Origin: Adiantum capillus-veneris
Taxonomy: Eukaryota > Streptophyta > Polypodiopsida > Polypodiales > Pteridaceae
Assembly (NCBI GenBank): GCA_014529385.2
Contig: CM043942.1
Location: forward strand, 19,109,991 to 19,173,990
Direction: 5' to 3'
DNA: 64,000 nucleotides
The notes under the pieces are model-generated. The model saw nothing but the letters and a program-made list of their open reading frames with translations. It had not been told where the DNA came from and did no database searches. Positions 31,809 to 43,256 of the stretch are shown here, piece by piece. How positions within the stretch are numbered: position 1 is the first letter of the stretch; each line of letters starts with the position of its first letter. A program made the position numbers and the translations under genes.

Positions 31809-31885
31809 GGATCCCGTTGAGAAAGTTTCACCTATTTTTGGATCAGGCGAGACCCTTTTTCTTTCTATACCACTGCAATCTCGCT

Positions 31886-32625
31886 TTACAATGGTACTTG
31901 GCCAAAACCCATCATTTTCTTATGGTCATGAAACTCTTTGCTCACCTTTGGCAGAGGATGTTCTCTGAGGTTGCCACGATTTCTTTCATGGTCTACACAA
32001 ACTGTGAGAAATTGGACAACACGTTTACCATCTTTGCTGCGTATCCTAGCATATGCTGAACCATCGTCCATTACCTTTATTTCCATTTGAACTCCCACAA
32101 TGTAGGGCTGTCCAAGGATGAGATGATATGAAGATGTATCCTGTACAAAGAAGTTTTGGTCAATCTTTATATCACCTATTGTCACCTTCACGCCTGGACA
32201 TGCTGCATACAATTCAGCGGCGGATGAATTGTCTGCCATTTTTACCATCAACCATGATCTGTGTCTATCGGCCATTCACACTTGTTGTAGAGACTCTTTG
32301 AAATTATGTTTATCTCTGAACCATGGTCAATCAAGGCAACAAATGGCTCTTCAAGATCACCTACCTTGACCAAAGTTTCTGTAGTAGCCCTTGCCCAGTG
32401 ACTTTGTGAATAGTAGCTCCTAGGAATAGCTTCAACTTCTTCAACATCATTTGAGAATTGCACTTGCTTCACTCTCCCACTAGATTGGTAGCATCCTACC
32501 ACAACTCCATCATCCTCCTTATTTTGCAACTGCATCCCTTGTGTCTTCAAGGTTTCTCCGTCAACCTGTGGACGAGCAACCTCAACAAGAGTTTTCCTCT
32601 TTCTCTTGATGATGTCAATGGTCTC
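31886..32625 (-). pseudogene. Element D: aspartic protease
   Basis: Two overlapping frames hold the retropepsin: EPFVALIDHGSEINIISKSL (active site D-H-G in place of D-T/S-G), and after a shift near 32260 MVKMADNSSAAELYAACPGV and SSYHLILGQPYIVGVQMEI (the ILGQPY loop). The protease cleaves the gag-pol polyprotein. The D-H-G-S-E-I-N form is unlike the other proteases in this window. Confidence 0.75.
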
Positions 32626-34359
32626 CTAGTGGAATTCACGCTTTGCAATGCCAAGGACTTCTTCCAGAGTGAACTCAATCTTGCTATTCAAAATCCTTTC
32701 CTCCAAGTCTTTCTTTAAATCTATAGCAAACTCAATATTAGATTGTAGTTTATAAGCTGGGCCTTTTGTCTTACCTTTTGTTGGCTCTTTCTTCTTAATT
32801 GTTGTAGATTCCTCCATGAGTACTTCAGGTGGAGATGCTCGTTGTGTCAAGGGTGTTTGAGAAGGCATTGAGTCGCTTATTTCCCCAGTTCTAGAAGCTC
32901 TTTTTGATGGTCCTTCATCAGCATTCTCACGTCTGCGCTTCTCTTCTACAATAGCCTCATTTTGGTGGCATTTTGTAATGTAGGCATGCACTGACAATGA
33001 GTCCACTGGATCATTCCATCTTGTTTTTAGACGTATGAAATCACCTGCTTCATGTAGAATCTCTTTTGTAAGCTTTCCCTTTTTAGCTAATTGCATGACA
33101 TTTGGCCACTCACCTCTTCATCACTAAGATGCTCAATTTTTACTCCATAAGTAGGTGCCTCAACTGAAGAGGTGGCATGGTTAGTTGCCATATCCTCAAC
33201 TAAGGTCTGCATTCCCCCCTTCCCAAAGTTAGTTCTCAAGGGTAGACCTATCTCTCTTAAGTGTATTTTACCATCCTTAAAAAAGACAATATCTTTTGAC
33301 AAAGCATCACTAAAATCATCACAATCCCTTCTTACATGGTCTATACTATCACACCAAATACATCTATTAACAAACCCTTCTTTGGGCTGTTGCCTTTTCC
33401 TAGGAAGTGGCCCTGACGGTTGGCCTTTTTCTTCAAGCTTTGCAAGCTTCACCTTTAAGTCATGCATTCCCTTCACAAGCTCACCTAGCATGGATCACCA
33501 AACTTAGGAGTGATAAAAGTAGGCTTTACCATTTTGTCAGAACTTGAGGTGGAAGGACTTCGAGTGTTTACTACCAGTTTGTCCCTTCTTCTTTGTTGTT
33601 TGGCAAGCAGTGAGATAGCACCTTCAACCTCATTCCAGTTACTCTTTAGTCCTTTCTCAGCATCTTTATCTTCAAGAAGAAGCTCCAAATTTTCTTGAAA
33701 CTTTTTACCTGCAACTTGTAAGAAAAGATCTGTCTTCTCTGCATCTAGTGTGGCCCTTTCTGTCACTGGTGAGTTGTGAATAGCACTGCTCAAATTCCCT
33801 AAGTAGCTTTGTTATTGATAGTCCTTGCTTTGGCTTGACTACCCATCCTTTTGGTCACTCTCTCAGAGTCCTCCATGAAATATTCCTCCTTGAAAGCTAC
33901 TTTGAGTTCTTCCCAATTTCTCCCATGCCCATATTTAATTCCCCTAACATGTTCTCTAAGTTCTGGAGCAACAACTAGCTCAAAGCTTTGAATCATCTCA
34001 CCTTCTGACACGCGATGTAGCTCCATCTCCTGCACATACTCACGTAAGTACTTGGTTACATCTTTTCCATTGAGTTGATCCATTCTATTGACGACTGCTT
34101 GTATGGCCTTCATTGCTGAAATCTCCCTTATTTCAGTGGCATGTTGTTGTTGCATGAACATTGCAAATGCTTGAAACATTTGCATTGTTGCTGGGTCAGA
34201 ATGCATACCCTGTTGTTCAACATGATCACCCATGGTTTTCCACAAATGCTCACACTGGCAGTTTCGAATCGAGTTCACCAAAAAATATGTCGAGAAATTT
34301 GCGATCTTGCCAGGAAAGCACCGGGCTTTTGGCTGTGAGAGTTTGTGAGAGAACTCCAA
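32626..34359 (-). pseudogene. Element D: gag with zinc knuckle
   Basis: Three consecutive frames: 34359-33799 carries the gag domain (MQMFQAFAMFMQQQHATEI, NWEELKVAFKEEYFMEDSER); 33793-33485 is a charged linker; 33491-33087 holds CIWCDSIDHVRRDC, a standard CX2CX4HX4C knuckle. 33096-32626 is a polar segment leading to the protease. Breaks lie at the joints. Gag packages the RNA. Confidence 0.75.
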
Positions 34360-34577
34360 AAACTATATGAAGGAGTTAAACCATAGATTCCATGAAGTAT
34401 AGGGTTTGGAAGGAAGTGCAATCAAAGAAGCTTCATTCTTTCTCTCTTGTACTCACACACACAAAGAAAGAACACAAAATAGAATATCAAAACAACACAA
34501 AGATGAAAACATCAAGGCTGTAGTCATATCGTATCATGGGTAATATGAAAGAGTTAATAGATAAGTTAATGGTGTTC

Positions 34578-34593
34578 AATCTTTGCCGACCAA
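34578..34593 (-). other. Element D primer-binding site, tentative
   Basis: The minus strand reads TTTGGTCGGCAAAGATTGA just inside the 5' LTR. The TGG start and position fit a primer-binding site, but I cannot match a tRNA. Element G has TTTGGTGCCCAAAG in the same place. Confidence 0.3.
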
Positions 34594-34606
34594 ACAAGCT
34601 ACGAAT

Positions 34607-36223
34607 TATTCTTTGGAAATGTAGTTTCATGCTTACCATAATATATATGTTTTGTCTAGTGATTGGGATTAATTGTGTGTACAAATGCTCTTGGTTCATA
34701 GCAAGATAACTACACTTACATCAAAAGAAAAGTTATAGTCTATAAGAGGTAGTACGATGGGATCTGGTGAAAGAAGTATTTTATTGAACCTTCATGGGCC
34801 AAAGAGAAACACTATACGTTGTTGAAAGTGTATTTCACAACTGATCCATACGTTAATTCTAATAGACCGCACAGAGTGGAAGCGATAGAAATTCTCATCA
34901 TGTGGCTTATTCATCTAGGATAATTCTAGTATGTGCAAAATGTAGATAGGAGAGAAGTGAAGAGATGAGAAGTTTCCCTCCCAAACCCTATTCTTGTCCG
35001 TAGGCAATAAGGATACTGCAGGGAGAGATGTACCTGTAGCAAGGAGAACCTAGAATTTGTAGAGAGAATGGATTTCTAAGAGCGAGAGAGATAGGTTTGG
35101 TTAAGGAGATCATACTAGATATATATATATGTTGGATTAGAGATGAAACAAAACAACAAGAAATCAACAAAATATCAATGTAGAACACATCTTACTCGAC
35201 AAACCCTTCGGCACCATTTCTGATGGAGAGAGAAGAATGAGGAATAATTCAACTTTGATTGATACACCAAGTCCAAGACCTTCTTTGATTACAGTTGATC
35301 TTCCAAGGATAGCTTACAAGGATGGCTAGTCTTCCTCTAGGAGGAAGTGTAAGCTTAGGCTTATGTTAATGGCTATGTACAATTATGCATTACTACTCAC
35401 TTTCTCATGAATTCCTCTCATCAATGGCTTGAATGGTTTTCAAAGAAGGAGAGGTCCCCTTTTATAGGTGAAGGGAACCCCCAAGGGTTTACACGAGAAG
35501 AGAAGAGTCAGTTTGAACAGAAACTGGAAAAGTTGCAAATGAGTTTTCCCTGCATGATGTGGGCAGACTGGGGTCCAGTATTTTGATCATATCTCCTCAA
35601 CCGTGGCTCCAAATAAAAAAGTAAAAATATGCGCACACAATTCAGCTCATTATCTATGACTCCCATTTTATATACTTTTTTCAATTCAAATTGGAAGCTT
35701 GTTTTAAAAAATCATCAATATAGGGTACAGTTTTGGTAGCAAAAGTCTTCTTGTGGTCCCCTTAGCCTAGACTTTTATTTGATTCAATTCATTAAAATAA
35801 GTGTATCTTTGAAATCATGCCACCTAGTGTCCCACTAGGATTTGATTCCCTCCTAGTAGCTATTTAAAAACAAATATAAGAAAAATATAAAAAATACATA
35901 GAATATATATGTATATTGGAAGTTACCCTAGATATAGGATCTAGCTAAGGTGTGAGATAATAATGAGATAGTAGAAAGAAAGAGTCAATGCTTTTTGCCC
36001 CAAGTTAAAGAGACAGAGCTATTGCTGCTTTTCCCATAGTATTTTTTGACGGTAAAGTAAGAATACGTTACCCTTGAGATAAATAATAGGATGAAATAGA
36101 AAGCATAATATTATACTTAAAAATGTATATGTATATTATAGGAAATATAATTATGTATCTAAAAATGTTACAAGATAGATCTTGTAGCATGCGTTCCCAC
36201 TATGTACGTGTCACCACACGACA
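34607..36223 (-). mobile_element. Element D 5' LTR
   Basis: This aligns with 19885-21563. The right end reads GTACGTGTCACCACACGACA, matching the inner end of the other LTR (GTACGTGTCACAACACAACA). The first base positions are less certain because the terminal AACA of the minus strand reads AATA here. Confidence 0.75.
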
Positions 36224-36985
36224 ACGTCTAAGAATATCATCCTTCCCTAGCGTGTAGAGAGCTCCTGTAATGAGAGAAACAGTTTTTAAGCTATGTCCTT
36301 ACGAAGCTCTTTGGGTGGAAAACCATTAACTAGAAAGTTCACAATCTTCTCAATCCATTCACGTATGGTTTTGACTAGGAATAGAGAAGTATCGGGCAAT
36401 TCATCATCGACTCCAGTAGATAGGGGCTTCACCATTGGGTATGCGAGACAAATGATCTGCCATGACATGTCTTTTACCAGGTCTCGCCACAACGGGAAAA
36501 TCAAACTCAAGGAGAATTAACTACCATTGTGTAATTCTTCAAGTGAACAAGGTTGGTTTACTAGATACAATAAGGCTTGATGAACAACATAGAAAACAAA
36601 CTTGTTGGCCAAAAGATAGTAATGAAATTTCTTCACTACATAAATCATACCTAAACCTTCTCGCTCTGTAGTGGTGTAGTTTCTCTCGGCATCATTCAAT
36701 TGATGACTTGCAAAGCTAATGGGGTAGTCCAATTTATGTTCTCTTGGTTGAGCTAGAACACACAAAATAGCAAATTTTGATGCATCAATATTCACATGGA
36801 AAATTACATTCCAATCGGGCACTCGTAGAATAGGAGCACTAGTCAAGTTCTTTTTCAATGACTCATAAGCATGGTCACACTCTGCGGTCCAGTGGAACTC
36901 AATAAGAAGCTTAAACAAAGGACGAGCTATCTCTACAAAGTTTAAAATAAACCGTCGGTAATAACCAACATGGCCCATGAACCTT
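36224..36985 (-). pseudogene. Element B: RT connection and RNase H
   Basis: From right to left: VQRFMGHVGYYRRFILNFVE (connection), VIFHVNIDASKFAILCVLAQ (RNase H start with catalytic Asp), YPISFASHQLNDAERNYTTT, ALLYLVNQP, and after a stop SLIFPLW-type end sequence followed by GKDDILRRC. It is cut at 36223 by element D. RNase H removes the RNA strand during reverse transcription. Confidence 0.8.
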
Positions 36986-37770
36986 TGAACTCCTTTATAG
37001 TTTGTAGGTGGTGGCAATTCAACAATGGTTTTAATTTTGCTCCCATTTGTGGAAATCCATTTTTGGACAATATATGCCCTAAAATGACTCCATGTTTAAC
37101 CCAAAATTGGCATCTGAAAGGGTTTAAGGAGATGCGATACAATCTACACTTGTCAAACACTTTTCGTAAGTATGATAGATGTTCTTTCCAAGAGGAATAA
37201 ACACAAAGTTCATCTAAGAAATCTTCGCAAAAATCCCTCAAATATTCTCTACAAGCAGTGTTTATTAATCTTTGAAAGGTAGCAGGGGCATTGGTTAAGC
37301 CAAAATCCATAACACGAAATGCAAACACTCCAAATTTGATTACAAAGGCTGTTTTAGCTTGGTCCTCTAGCACAATTGTGATTTGATTGTAGCTAGAGTA
37401 CCCATCTAAAAAGCTATAAGCTTCCTTCTCTGCAACTCTTTCAAGCACATGTTCTGAATATGGCAAGGGGTAATGGTCCCTCCTAGTGGTGGCATTGACC
37501 TTCTTGAGATCCATGCACACCCTGAGTTTCCCATTCTTTTTTGGCACAATCACTATTGGAGACACCCATTTTGAGTGCTCAATAGGGTATACGAATCTGC
37601 ATTTCACAAGCTTTTCAATCTCTTCTTGAATGATCTTTGCATATTTAGGATTCATTGGGTAGGGTCGTTGCTGAACTGGTTTAGCCATGCTATTTATGGG
37701 GATTGTGTGTTGCACCACGGAAGGTGGAGCATCTTTCATATCATGATATGTATCCCTGAATTCCTTGAGA
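36942..37770 (-). pseudogene. Element B: reverse transcriptase
   Basis: A long open frame contains the gypsy RT motifs: SKWVSPIVIVPKKNGKLRVC, TTRRDHYPLPYSEHVLERV, SFLDGYSSYNQI (first Asp), FAFRVMDFGLTNAPATFQRL and DFLDELCVYSS. The last should be F/Y-x-D-D; the second Asp is Glu here, which would be expected to kill or greatly reduce polymerase activity. A frameshift near 37000 leads to the connection domain. Confidence 0.85.
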
Positions 37771-38859
37771 AGTTCTTTAAGTACACACTCCTCAGTCTCT
37801 GTCAGATCTTGGGCAATGAAAACAAGTTTGGACTCTTCTCATGGGTCTGCTAACTCTATTTCCTTAACTATCACTGGACCGTTATAAACTCCATTGCTTC
37901 CATCAATAGGTTTTCTTTGAGCCTTTGTATACACAACCTTACGTTCCTCTGTGATGTAGGATTTGAAATGTTCAGGCAAAGTGTAAGTCTGTGGGGTCCT
38001 GTTGTTCTATGGACTATGATTTCACTTCTGATTCCTTTTGTTGTTCAGCTAACTCTCGATTTTGTCGTCTCCTTATGGTACAGCTCAACTTTGGCTTCTC
38101 TATAGCCTCTAGTTGTGCAATGTCAATGGGTTGTGGACTACACCACATAACGCTTTGAAGGTATTCACCCCAGCTATCTACCAACTTCCGATGAGCATCA
38201 CATGCCCCTATATAATTAAGCCATTCTGCGGTAGATTTCTTTTCATTTATTCTAGCATGCACATTTACTCGATATCGTTGCCTCTTATACTCGTCGTCTA
38301 ATTTTTTATTATGGCCAAAATCTCTAGTGAAGAGTCACTAGAGGAATTGCAACGTGTGTCTTCTGCTCCCTTTGATAGATAGTCATCTAGGGTACCACTG
38401 GGCCCTAAATGGTTTGTCCCCATATTTGCACTAAGATTTAACTCAGATTCTTTGTCCTCATAGTCAATTTCAATTGATGATTCTGACCCCAAATCGTGTG
38501 GGCTATAGTCTTGTAAGATGCTACTGGTTCCAATGCCCGTCAAACCTTCATCTTGTAGGTCATCAGAAGCTATATGCATTGCTTCTAGCATATTTAAGGG
38601 TACGAGTGGTGGCATTTCATTCCCCTCAAGTGTTACCCAAGTTGTCTCCCTGTTTCCCCAAGTGTCTATGGTTGCTGCTAGGTGGACCCAATCCACATTG
38701 TCCGACTTAGTCATCCGAAGTAGTACACCCATATAAGGAGAATCTTCCCCAACATCAGTGTCCGCTTTACACGTGTAACAATACTGCAATGGGGTTGAGT
38801 GAACTGTGTTGTTATATCTATGATCAATTATAAACCTGTTTCCTAGAGGATGTGCTCAA
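37771..38859 (-). pseudogene. Element B: acidic linker between protease 1 and RT
   Basis: Two frames (38789-38298 and 38262-38014) encode a Ser/Asp/Glu-rich segment (SSIEIDYEDKESELNLS) and a short charged piece. No domain is recognised. The place matches the acidic linker after the protease in element C. Confidence 0.5.
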
Positions 38860-39405
38860 GCAGTTATAAGATCCACTCGAATGACAGAATCTTGGAACTG
38901 CAAGTAGACATGATTTTTAGACCAGTCATGCATCATTTTTGCTGCCTTCATGAAAGGATGTCCTAAGATCACCTTAGATGCCATAGTGTGTCTGGCCCGA
39001 AATCCATAACAATGAAGGTAATTCTTAATTTATGTCCAAAGACCTTGATCTTGAGGTCTTGTAGCATCCCAATAGGTTTAACAATAGACCCGTTGGCCAT
39101 CTTTACTACTATGGTTGTGGTCGCAAGGTGAGGTCTTCCCATAGTTTCCCAGCAATTTTTGGTTAGAATGCTAACCCCAGCGCCACCATCAAGGATCCCT
39201 TCACAGTTAATCCCTTGGTAGTGATTGGTTTGGTTGCATTAGATTTATCTCCCTCAAAGTATTCTCCCAACTTGTTAACATGTATTTCTACAATAGGGTT
39301 CTCATCTAGGTTGGGTTGTGGATCTAAGTGTTCCTCCTCTATTTGGCATCTCCCTAACTCCATCCATCTGTGCAAATTGTGGTAGCCCAACCGATAGTTC
39401 TCCAT
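38860..39405 (-). pseudogene. Element B: protease 1 (gag-proximal)
   Basis: The frame reads VNKLGEYFEGDKSNATKP, then (after a shift near 39190) ILDGGAGVSILTKNCW at the active site and VKMANGSIVKPIGML and FIVMDFGPD further on. The active site is D-G-G. It matches element C's protease region over its length. A stop follows near 38985. Confidence 0.7.
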
Positions 39406-39470
39406 TGAGGAAAGCTCGAAGAGCTAGGAATAGTTCAGGGTCTCCATATAGTTTGGACATGATGGTGGTT

Positions 39471-41080
39471 CTAACTTCTAAAGCCAATAGGGTCAGGTAG
39501 TCCCTCTGTAAACATTCTTTCCAACAAGAAGTGAGTACGCCCACTTTCCCATGACTTTAAGTCACTTTCTTCTTGGATGACACTAGGTATGGCTAGGGGT
39601 CTATGCACTTTCTGAGGTTGTTGCGTAGGGAATAATGTGTCTATTATCTGGATTTGCCTAGGTGCTGGTGCTAGATCCCTTTGGGTATCTTCTACCAAAC
39701 TCCTTGATTGCTTGACTTGCTCGATCTCCTCTGTAGGGTGTGGATAAGTTCTTATCTTTTTCTTGGATTCTGGCCATTGTGGCTCATGACGATCTTCCTT
39801 GTTGGTTTCTTGCTTAGTGGTCGTTTTGGTCTCCATAGAATCCTCTTCAGTGTCATTCATATATACGGGGTCGTCACCAGTCCCTATGTTGGTTTTTGAA
39901 CTAAGGTCTGACTTCGCTACTTTTTGCAATCTCTTCCTTCATGTTTTCTTCTTTTTTTTAGATTGATCAATTGATGCCGTGTCTCTTTCTTCAAGAATAA
40001 AATTTTGTTTTTGGAGCATCAATCGTGTGAGTACATTTACTGGTACCACATGTGTATTTTGTGATGGCTCCTTCGTAACCTCGATCAAGTTTAATGGCAT
40101 GATCTTTGGTGCATTTGATTATTTAGACATTGGGCAATCAAAGGATCTATGCCACATCGATGACACATGATTATCGGCATTGTAGATGTGCTCGCTTGAT
40201 TGGTTTGCATTAGTGTGGCGTTCTTTTGTAACCTAATAGGCCATTGTGGCTCATAACGATCTTCCTTGTAGAGGTCTCTTGGCAGTGTAATTGATATTTT
40301 GGCCCCTTGCAGCAAGAGCATCTATTTGATAGATAGGATTTACTTGTCCCCAATAGTCCTCCATATAGTATTATGGACTTTCTTCAAGCGCATCCATCAC
40401 ATAGGCAATATTAGGGTCTATATCTTCCTCACAGCCTTCCAAACAAGCAATAGATAACTCACAACCCACTTGGTTCACCAAAGTGATTCTCGGGGATGTG
40501 GTGGGTGCGGTCCTAGCACTGGAGGTGATAAGGGTGTTGTTTGAACAACATTTTGGGCCCTAGGGACCATGTGTCTTGATGTTTGTTCAAGAGGTAGAGT
40601 CGACATCAATGCAGGCACTCGAGGTGTGTCTGTCCATGCTAAGGCTGGTCTATTGGCCATCGCGGCTTAAATACTATGCAATCCTTATCTTGATGACCAT
40701 ACCTCCCACAGGCATTGCAATTCCCTTTGAATTTCACTCTAAAAGTATGACATTCACTGGTATTATGCGGGCCATAACATATTGAGCACCATTGTTTCTC
40801 CCTTCTTGGATACATAGGATTGTTTTGCAGAGCACGATTGTCTCTAAGACTCTCTTGAATGGCCTTGGTGAGATCTGCTAAAGTCATCTCAGATATCTTT
40901 GGCTCCTTAAAAATAGGCTTTAGGGTCATTGGCGGATGCCCCGATGCTTGCGAGCTAATAAATTTAGGTTCAATAGACACTCTTTCTCCTTGAATCATTA
41001 AATTATCCTCCAATTGGATCGCATTGGTGGTGACCGCTTCCCAAGTGGTGATACCTCTAATGACTAGGCCATTGTAGATA
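39471..41080 (-). pseudogene. Element B: gag C-terminal part with two zinc knuckles
   Basis: Frame 41013-40639 carries two CX2CX4HX4C knuckles, CSICYGPHNTSEC and CNACGRYGHQDKDC. These RNA-binding motifs mark nucleocapsid. Frames 40321-40091 and 39929-39471 are polar linker with several breaks, including Glu/Lys-rich DTEEDSMETKTTTKQETNK. Confidence 0.75.
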
Positions 41081-42290
41081 TCCTCATGTCATAATCCCCT
41101 AATGAATCTATCAAGCAATTGATTATTATTGAAGCACTCATTTGGATTACAACGAGAATTCAAATGCTTTAAGCGACTAATAAAGTCTCTCACTGACTCT
41201 CCTTCCTCTCGTTGGGCTTTGTGGAGCTGAGAGGCTACATCCCAAAGCACTCCCTCTCATATGTATTCTTTCAAGAATAGTCTCCTAAGAGTAGGGTAAT
41301 TTTTTTTTACTTCCACCCTTAGGGTTCTATACCAATTCCCAACCTTCCCACTCAAGGTTAGGCTTAAAGCATTACTCTTATGCAGGTCATTGTGTTCTTC
41401 TAGAGAATCGCATATTTGTTCAAACACTTGGATATGATTTTTCACTTCCCCGTCTCCACTAAATTTTTGTGTGATCTTGGCTATTTGTACTTCCTTACTT
41501 CTAGGCTCTCTATCATGTGTGTTACGCATATTCTCAACAATAGATCGACCGATAGCTTGAGAAAATGTTGCCAAGTCACCTAAGTGAGCAGGCACTGTGG
41601 GTGAAGGTGCTTCAGAGACTACATGTGGAGAAGGTATTGGCATTGTTCTTGGCGCATATATATCCCTTGGGTTCCATGTTTGATATGGTGTTGTGCCATG
41701 TGGCGGCCCAAAGTTCATATGTGTGGCCCTAGGCATAGCAGACGTCAGATGTGACATACTAATGCTAGCCGGTATGCTCCCATGGAAATAATATCTTGGG
41801 TGTTGTGGTTGTGGAGCATAGGTTGTTAAAACAATGGGAGGGGTAGGGGCTACATGAGTGCGAGGACCCAGAGGTGCATACAATTGATACACACTTGTAG
41901 GGGCTGTTGTCGGCATTGAGCTACCATGTAACGGTGCTTTACTAACAAATGAGGTCCATAGCGTGTTTCTTGGCATGCCCATCATTGGGGTAGGCATGGT
42001 AGCCATGGTGTCATCAAGAGAAAGATGAGCTAGACTTGGAAAAGTAAAGCTATCACTTGTGGGCTTAGATTGCAATGAGACCCTTGGCGAAACAACGTAT
42101 GGAGGATCCATCATACTTACTGAGGGAGTCTCCATTGGCGATAAGGTTGGTTGTTTAGCCTTCCCTATATCCAAGAATCTCATGAGACGTTGAAGGCATG
42201 TGGATCCCCTTGTTCTATCTCTCTAGCTCAATAACCCTATGGATGACCTCACAAACTCTTTCTTGTTGATCCTTCACACTAGTAGCACCC
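41081..42290 (-). pseudogene. Element B: gag
   Basis: The frame 42183-41257 has a Pro/Thr/Met-rich N-terminus (STPTAPTSVYQLYAPL-like), then the gag domain: VQIAKITQKFSGDGEVKNHI, SLTLSGKVGNWYRTLR and YPTLRRLFLKEYI, continuing in another frame to 41081. Upstream, 42280-42190 still reads as protein (DQQERVCEVIHRVIELER) with one TAG, so the true start lies beyond the E insertion. Confidence 0.75.
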
Positions 42291-43204
42291 TGTTGGTGGA
42301 TACGCCGCGACGGACGTCAGCACAGCAAGAACTCACCTAACAAGATTTGTAAGCTAAGGATGAATCTCGACCCGCAGACGCGTGGAAGAAAGCATAGGGT
42401 GTCAACCTATACTCGACCGACTCTAGACTACTTCCTATAGAGGTCTCTACCCGATGTCTAAGCTACAGCCTCAGGAGTGCATAGGAGGAGATTTCCTACA
42501 ACGCTTCCAAGAGCCAAATATCCATCAAACGTTCTCGAAACGCCACAGAACTTGAAGGAGACCCTACCAACGCCAATAGGTCGCTCTCCCTAAGGTCCAT
42601 GAACCAAAATCCCAACCCTAAACACCTGGTACAAAATCATGTAGGATGTCTGGTCAAAATTTCTAGGTCATCTTTAAAGTGCCTAATGTGTGGCTCTACT
42701 CAATGCGAACGTGTGGATATGCTGAAATGCAAAAATAGACAACGTATGCTCACCGAATCACCAGATGTAGCTCGTGGGTCGAGTTTGCAAAACCAGACCG
42801 TACACCCACAATGTAGGTATTGGCGCGTAGCTCTCGTCGGGGGCAACACGCTACACTTCTCCTCACTTATTTCCGACCACCGGTGCGTGAGTAGCATCAA
42901 GATGAAACTCTCACTCTCTCTCGTACACAGTACGCTCACTCACAGACAGAACTTTTTAAAAATGACAAAAGGTTCTTTTCATTAAGGTCAAAAGTGGTAT
43001 AAATACCTTACAATCTCGAACCCTAATGTTCCAATTTAACCATCTACTCAATGTAAATGTCAAAAATGGGATACAATCTGGAAGCTTCTGCAAACCCCAC
43101 TATTTACAAATGTGAAATGTCGGGTTTTCTCAATTAAAGAATAATTACAAAAATAATATTCTGCCGAGCAATCATTCTCCGTAGGGTGTGTCCAGCTATT
43201 AACA
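42291..43204 (-). mobile_element. Element E 3' LTR
   Basis: The LTR runs TGTTGGTGGATACG to CTATTAACA, 914 bp. It shares the TGTTGG start with the LTR of element C, as well as the GCGTAGCTCTC word, the CACTCTCTCTC stretch and a TATA-like GGTATTTATACC on the minus strand (43000-43011). A palindrome half-site GTAGGATGTCTGGTC lies at about 42641. The bases before it, CACCC, would be the target duplication; the other copy is not seen. Confidence 0.75.
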
Positions 43205-43239
43205 CTCCCCCCTTCCTAGTTCATGTTGTCCCCGACATG
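43205..43239 (-). other. Element E polypurine tract and hairpin
   Basis: The minus strand reads GGAAGGGGGGAG directly before the LTR. The internal neighbour 43222-43239 (CATGTTGTCCCCGACATG) is the same hairpin as in element C, with one C-to-T change in the stem. Confidence 0.7.
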
Positions 43240-43256
43240 GCAGTAGAGCTGTTTCT

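Larger units (their letters stand above)
19885..36223 (-). mobile_element. Element D: decayed complete gypsy element carrying a CACTA transposon
   Basis: Two related LTRs (about 19885-21563 and 34607-36223) enclose, on the minus strand, gag (34.4-32.6 kb), protease (32.5-31.9 kb), RT (31.35-23.67 kb, split by the CACTA element), an inverted connection/RNase H segment, and integrase (23.2-21.9 kb). The LTRs differ by many substitutions and indels, so D is older than C and G. The presumed outer flanks (CTAGC left, ACGTC right) do not match and part of B's integrase is missing between them, so a deletion or error accompanied or followed insertion. Confidence 0.8.
6102..42290 (-). mobile_element. 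Element B: old gypsy element split by C and D
   Basis: The pieces on the minus strand assemble into one gypsy element: gag (42.2-41.1 kb), two zinc knuckles, protease 1, RT, RNase H up to 36224, integrase zinc region and core (19884-19541), integrase catalytic end and C-terminus (8242-7645), then a protease-like domain and IWxPK tail (7560-6266). Element D occupies 19885-36223 and element C 8248-19540. The integrase frame reads straight across the C insertion once one CAAAG copy is counted out, proving both sides belong together. About 30 codons expected between the two sides of D are missing. The 5' LTR is not seen because element E begins at 42291. Confidence 0.8.
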
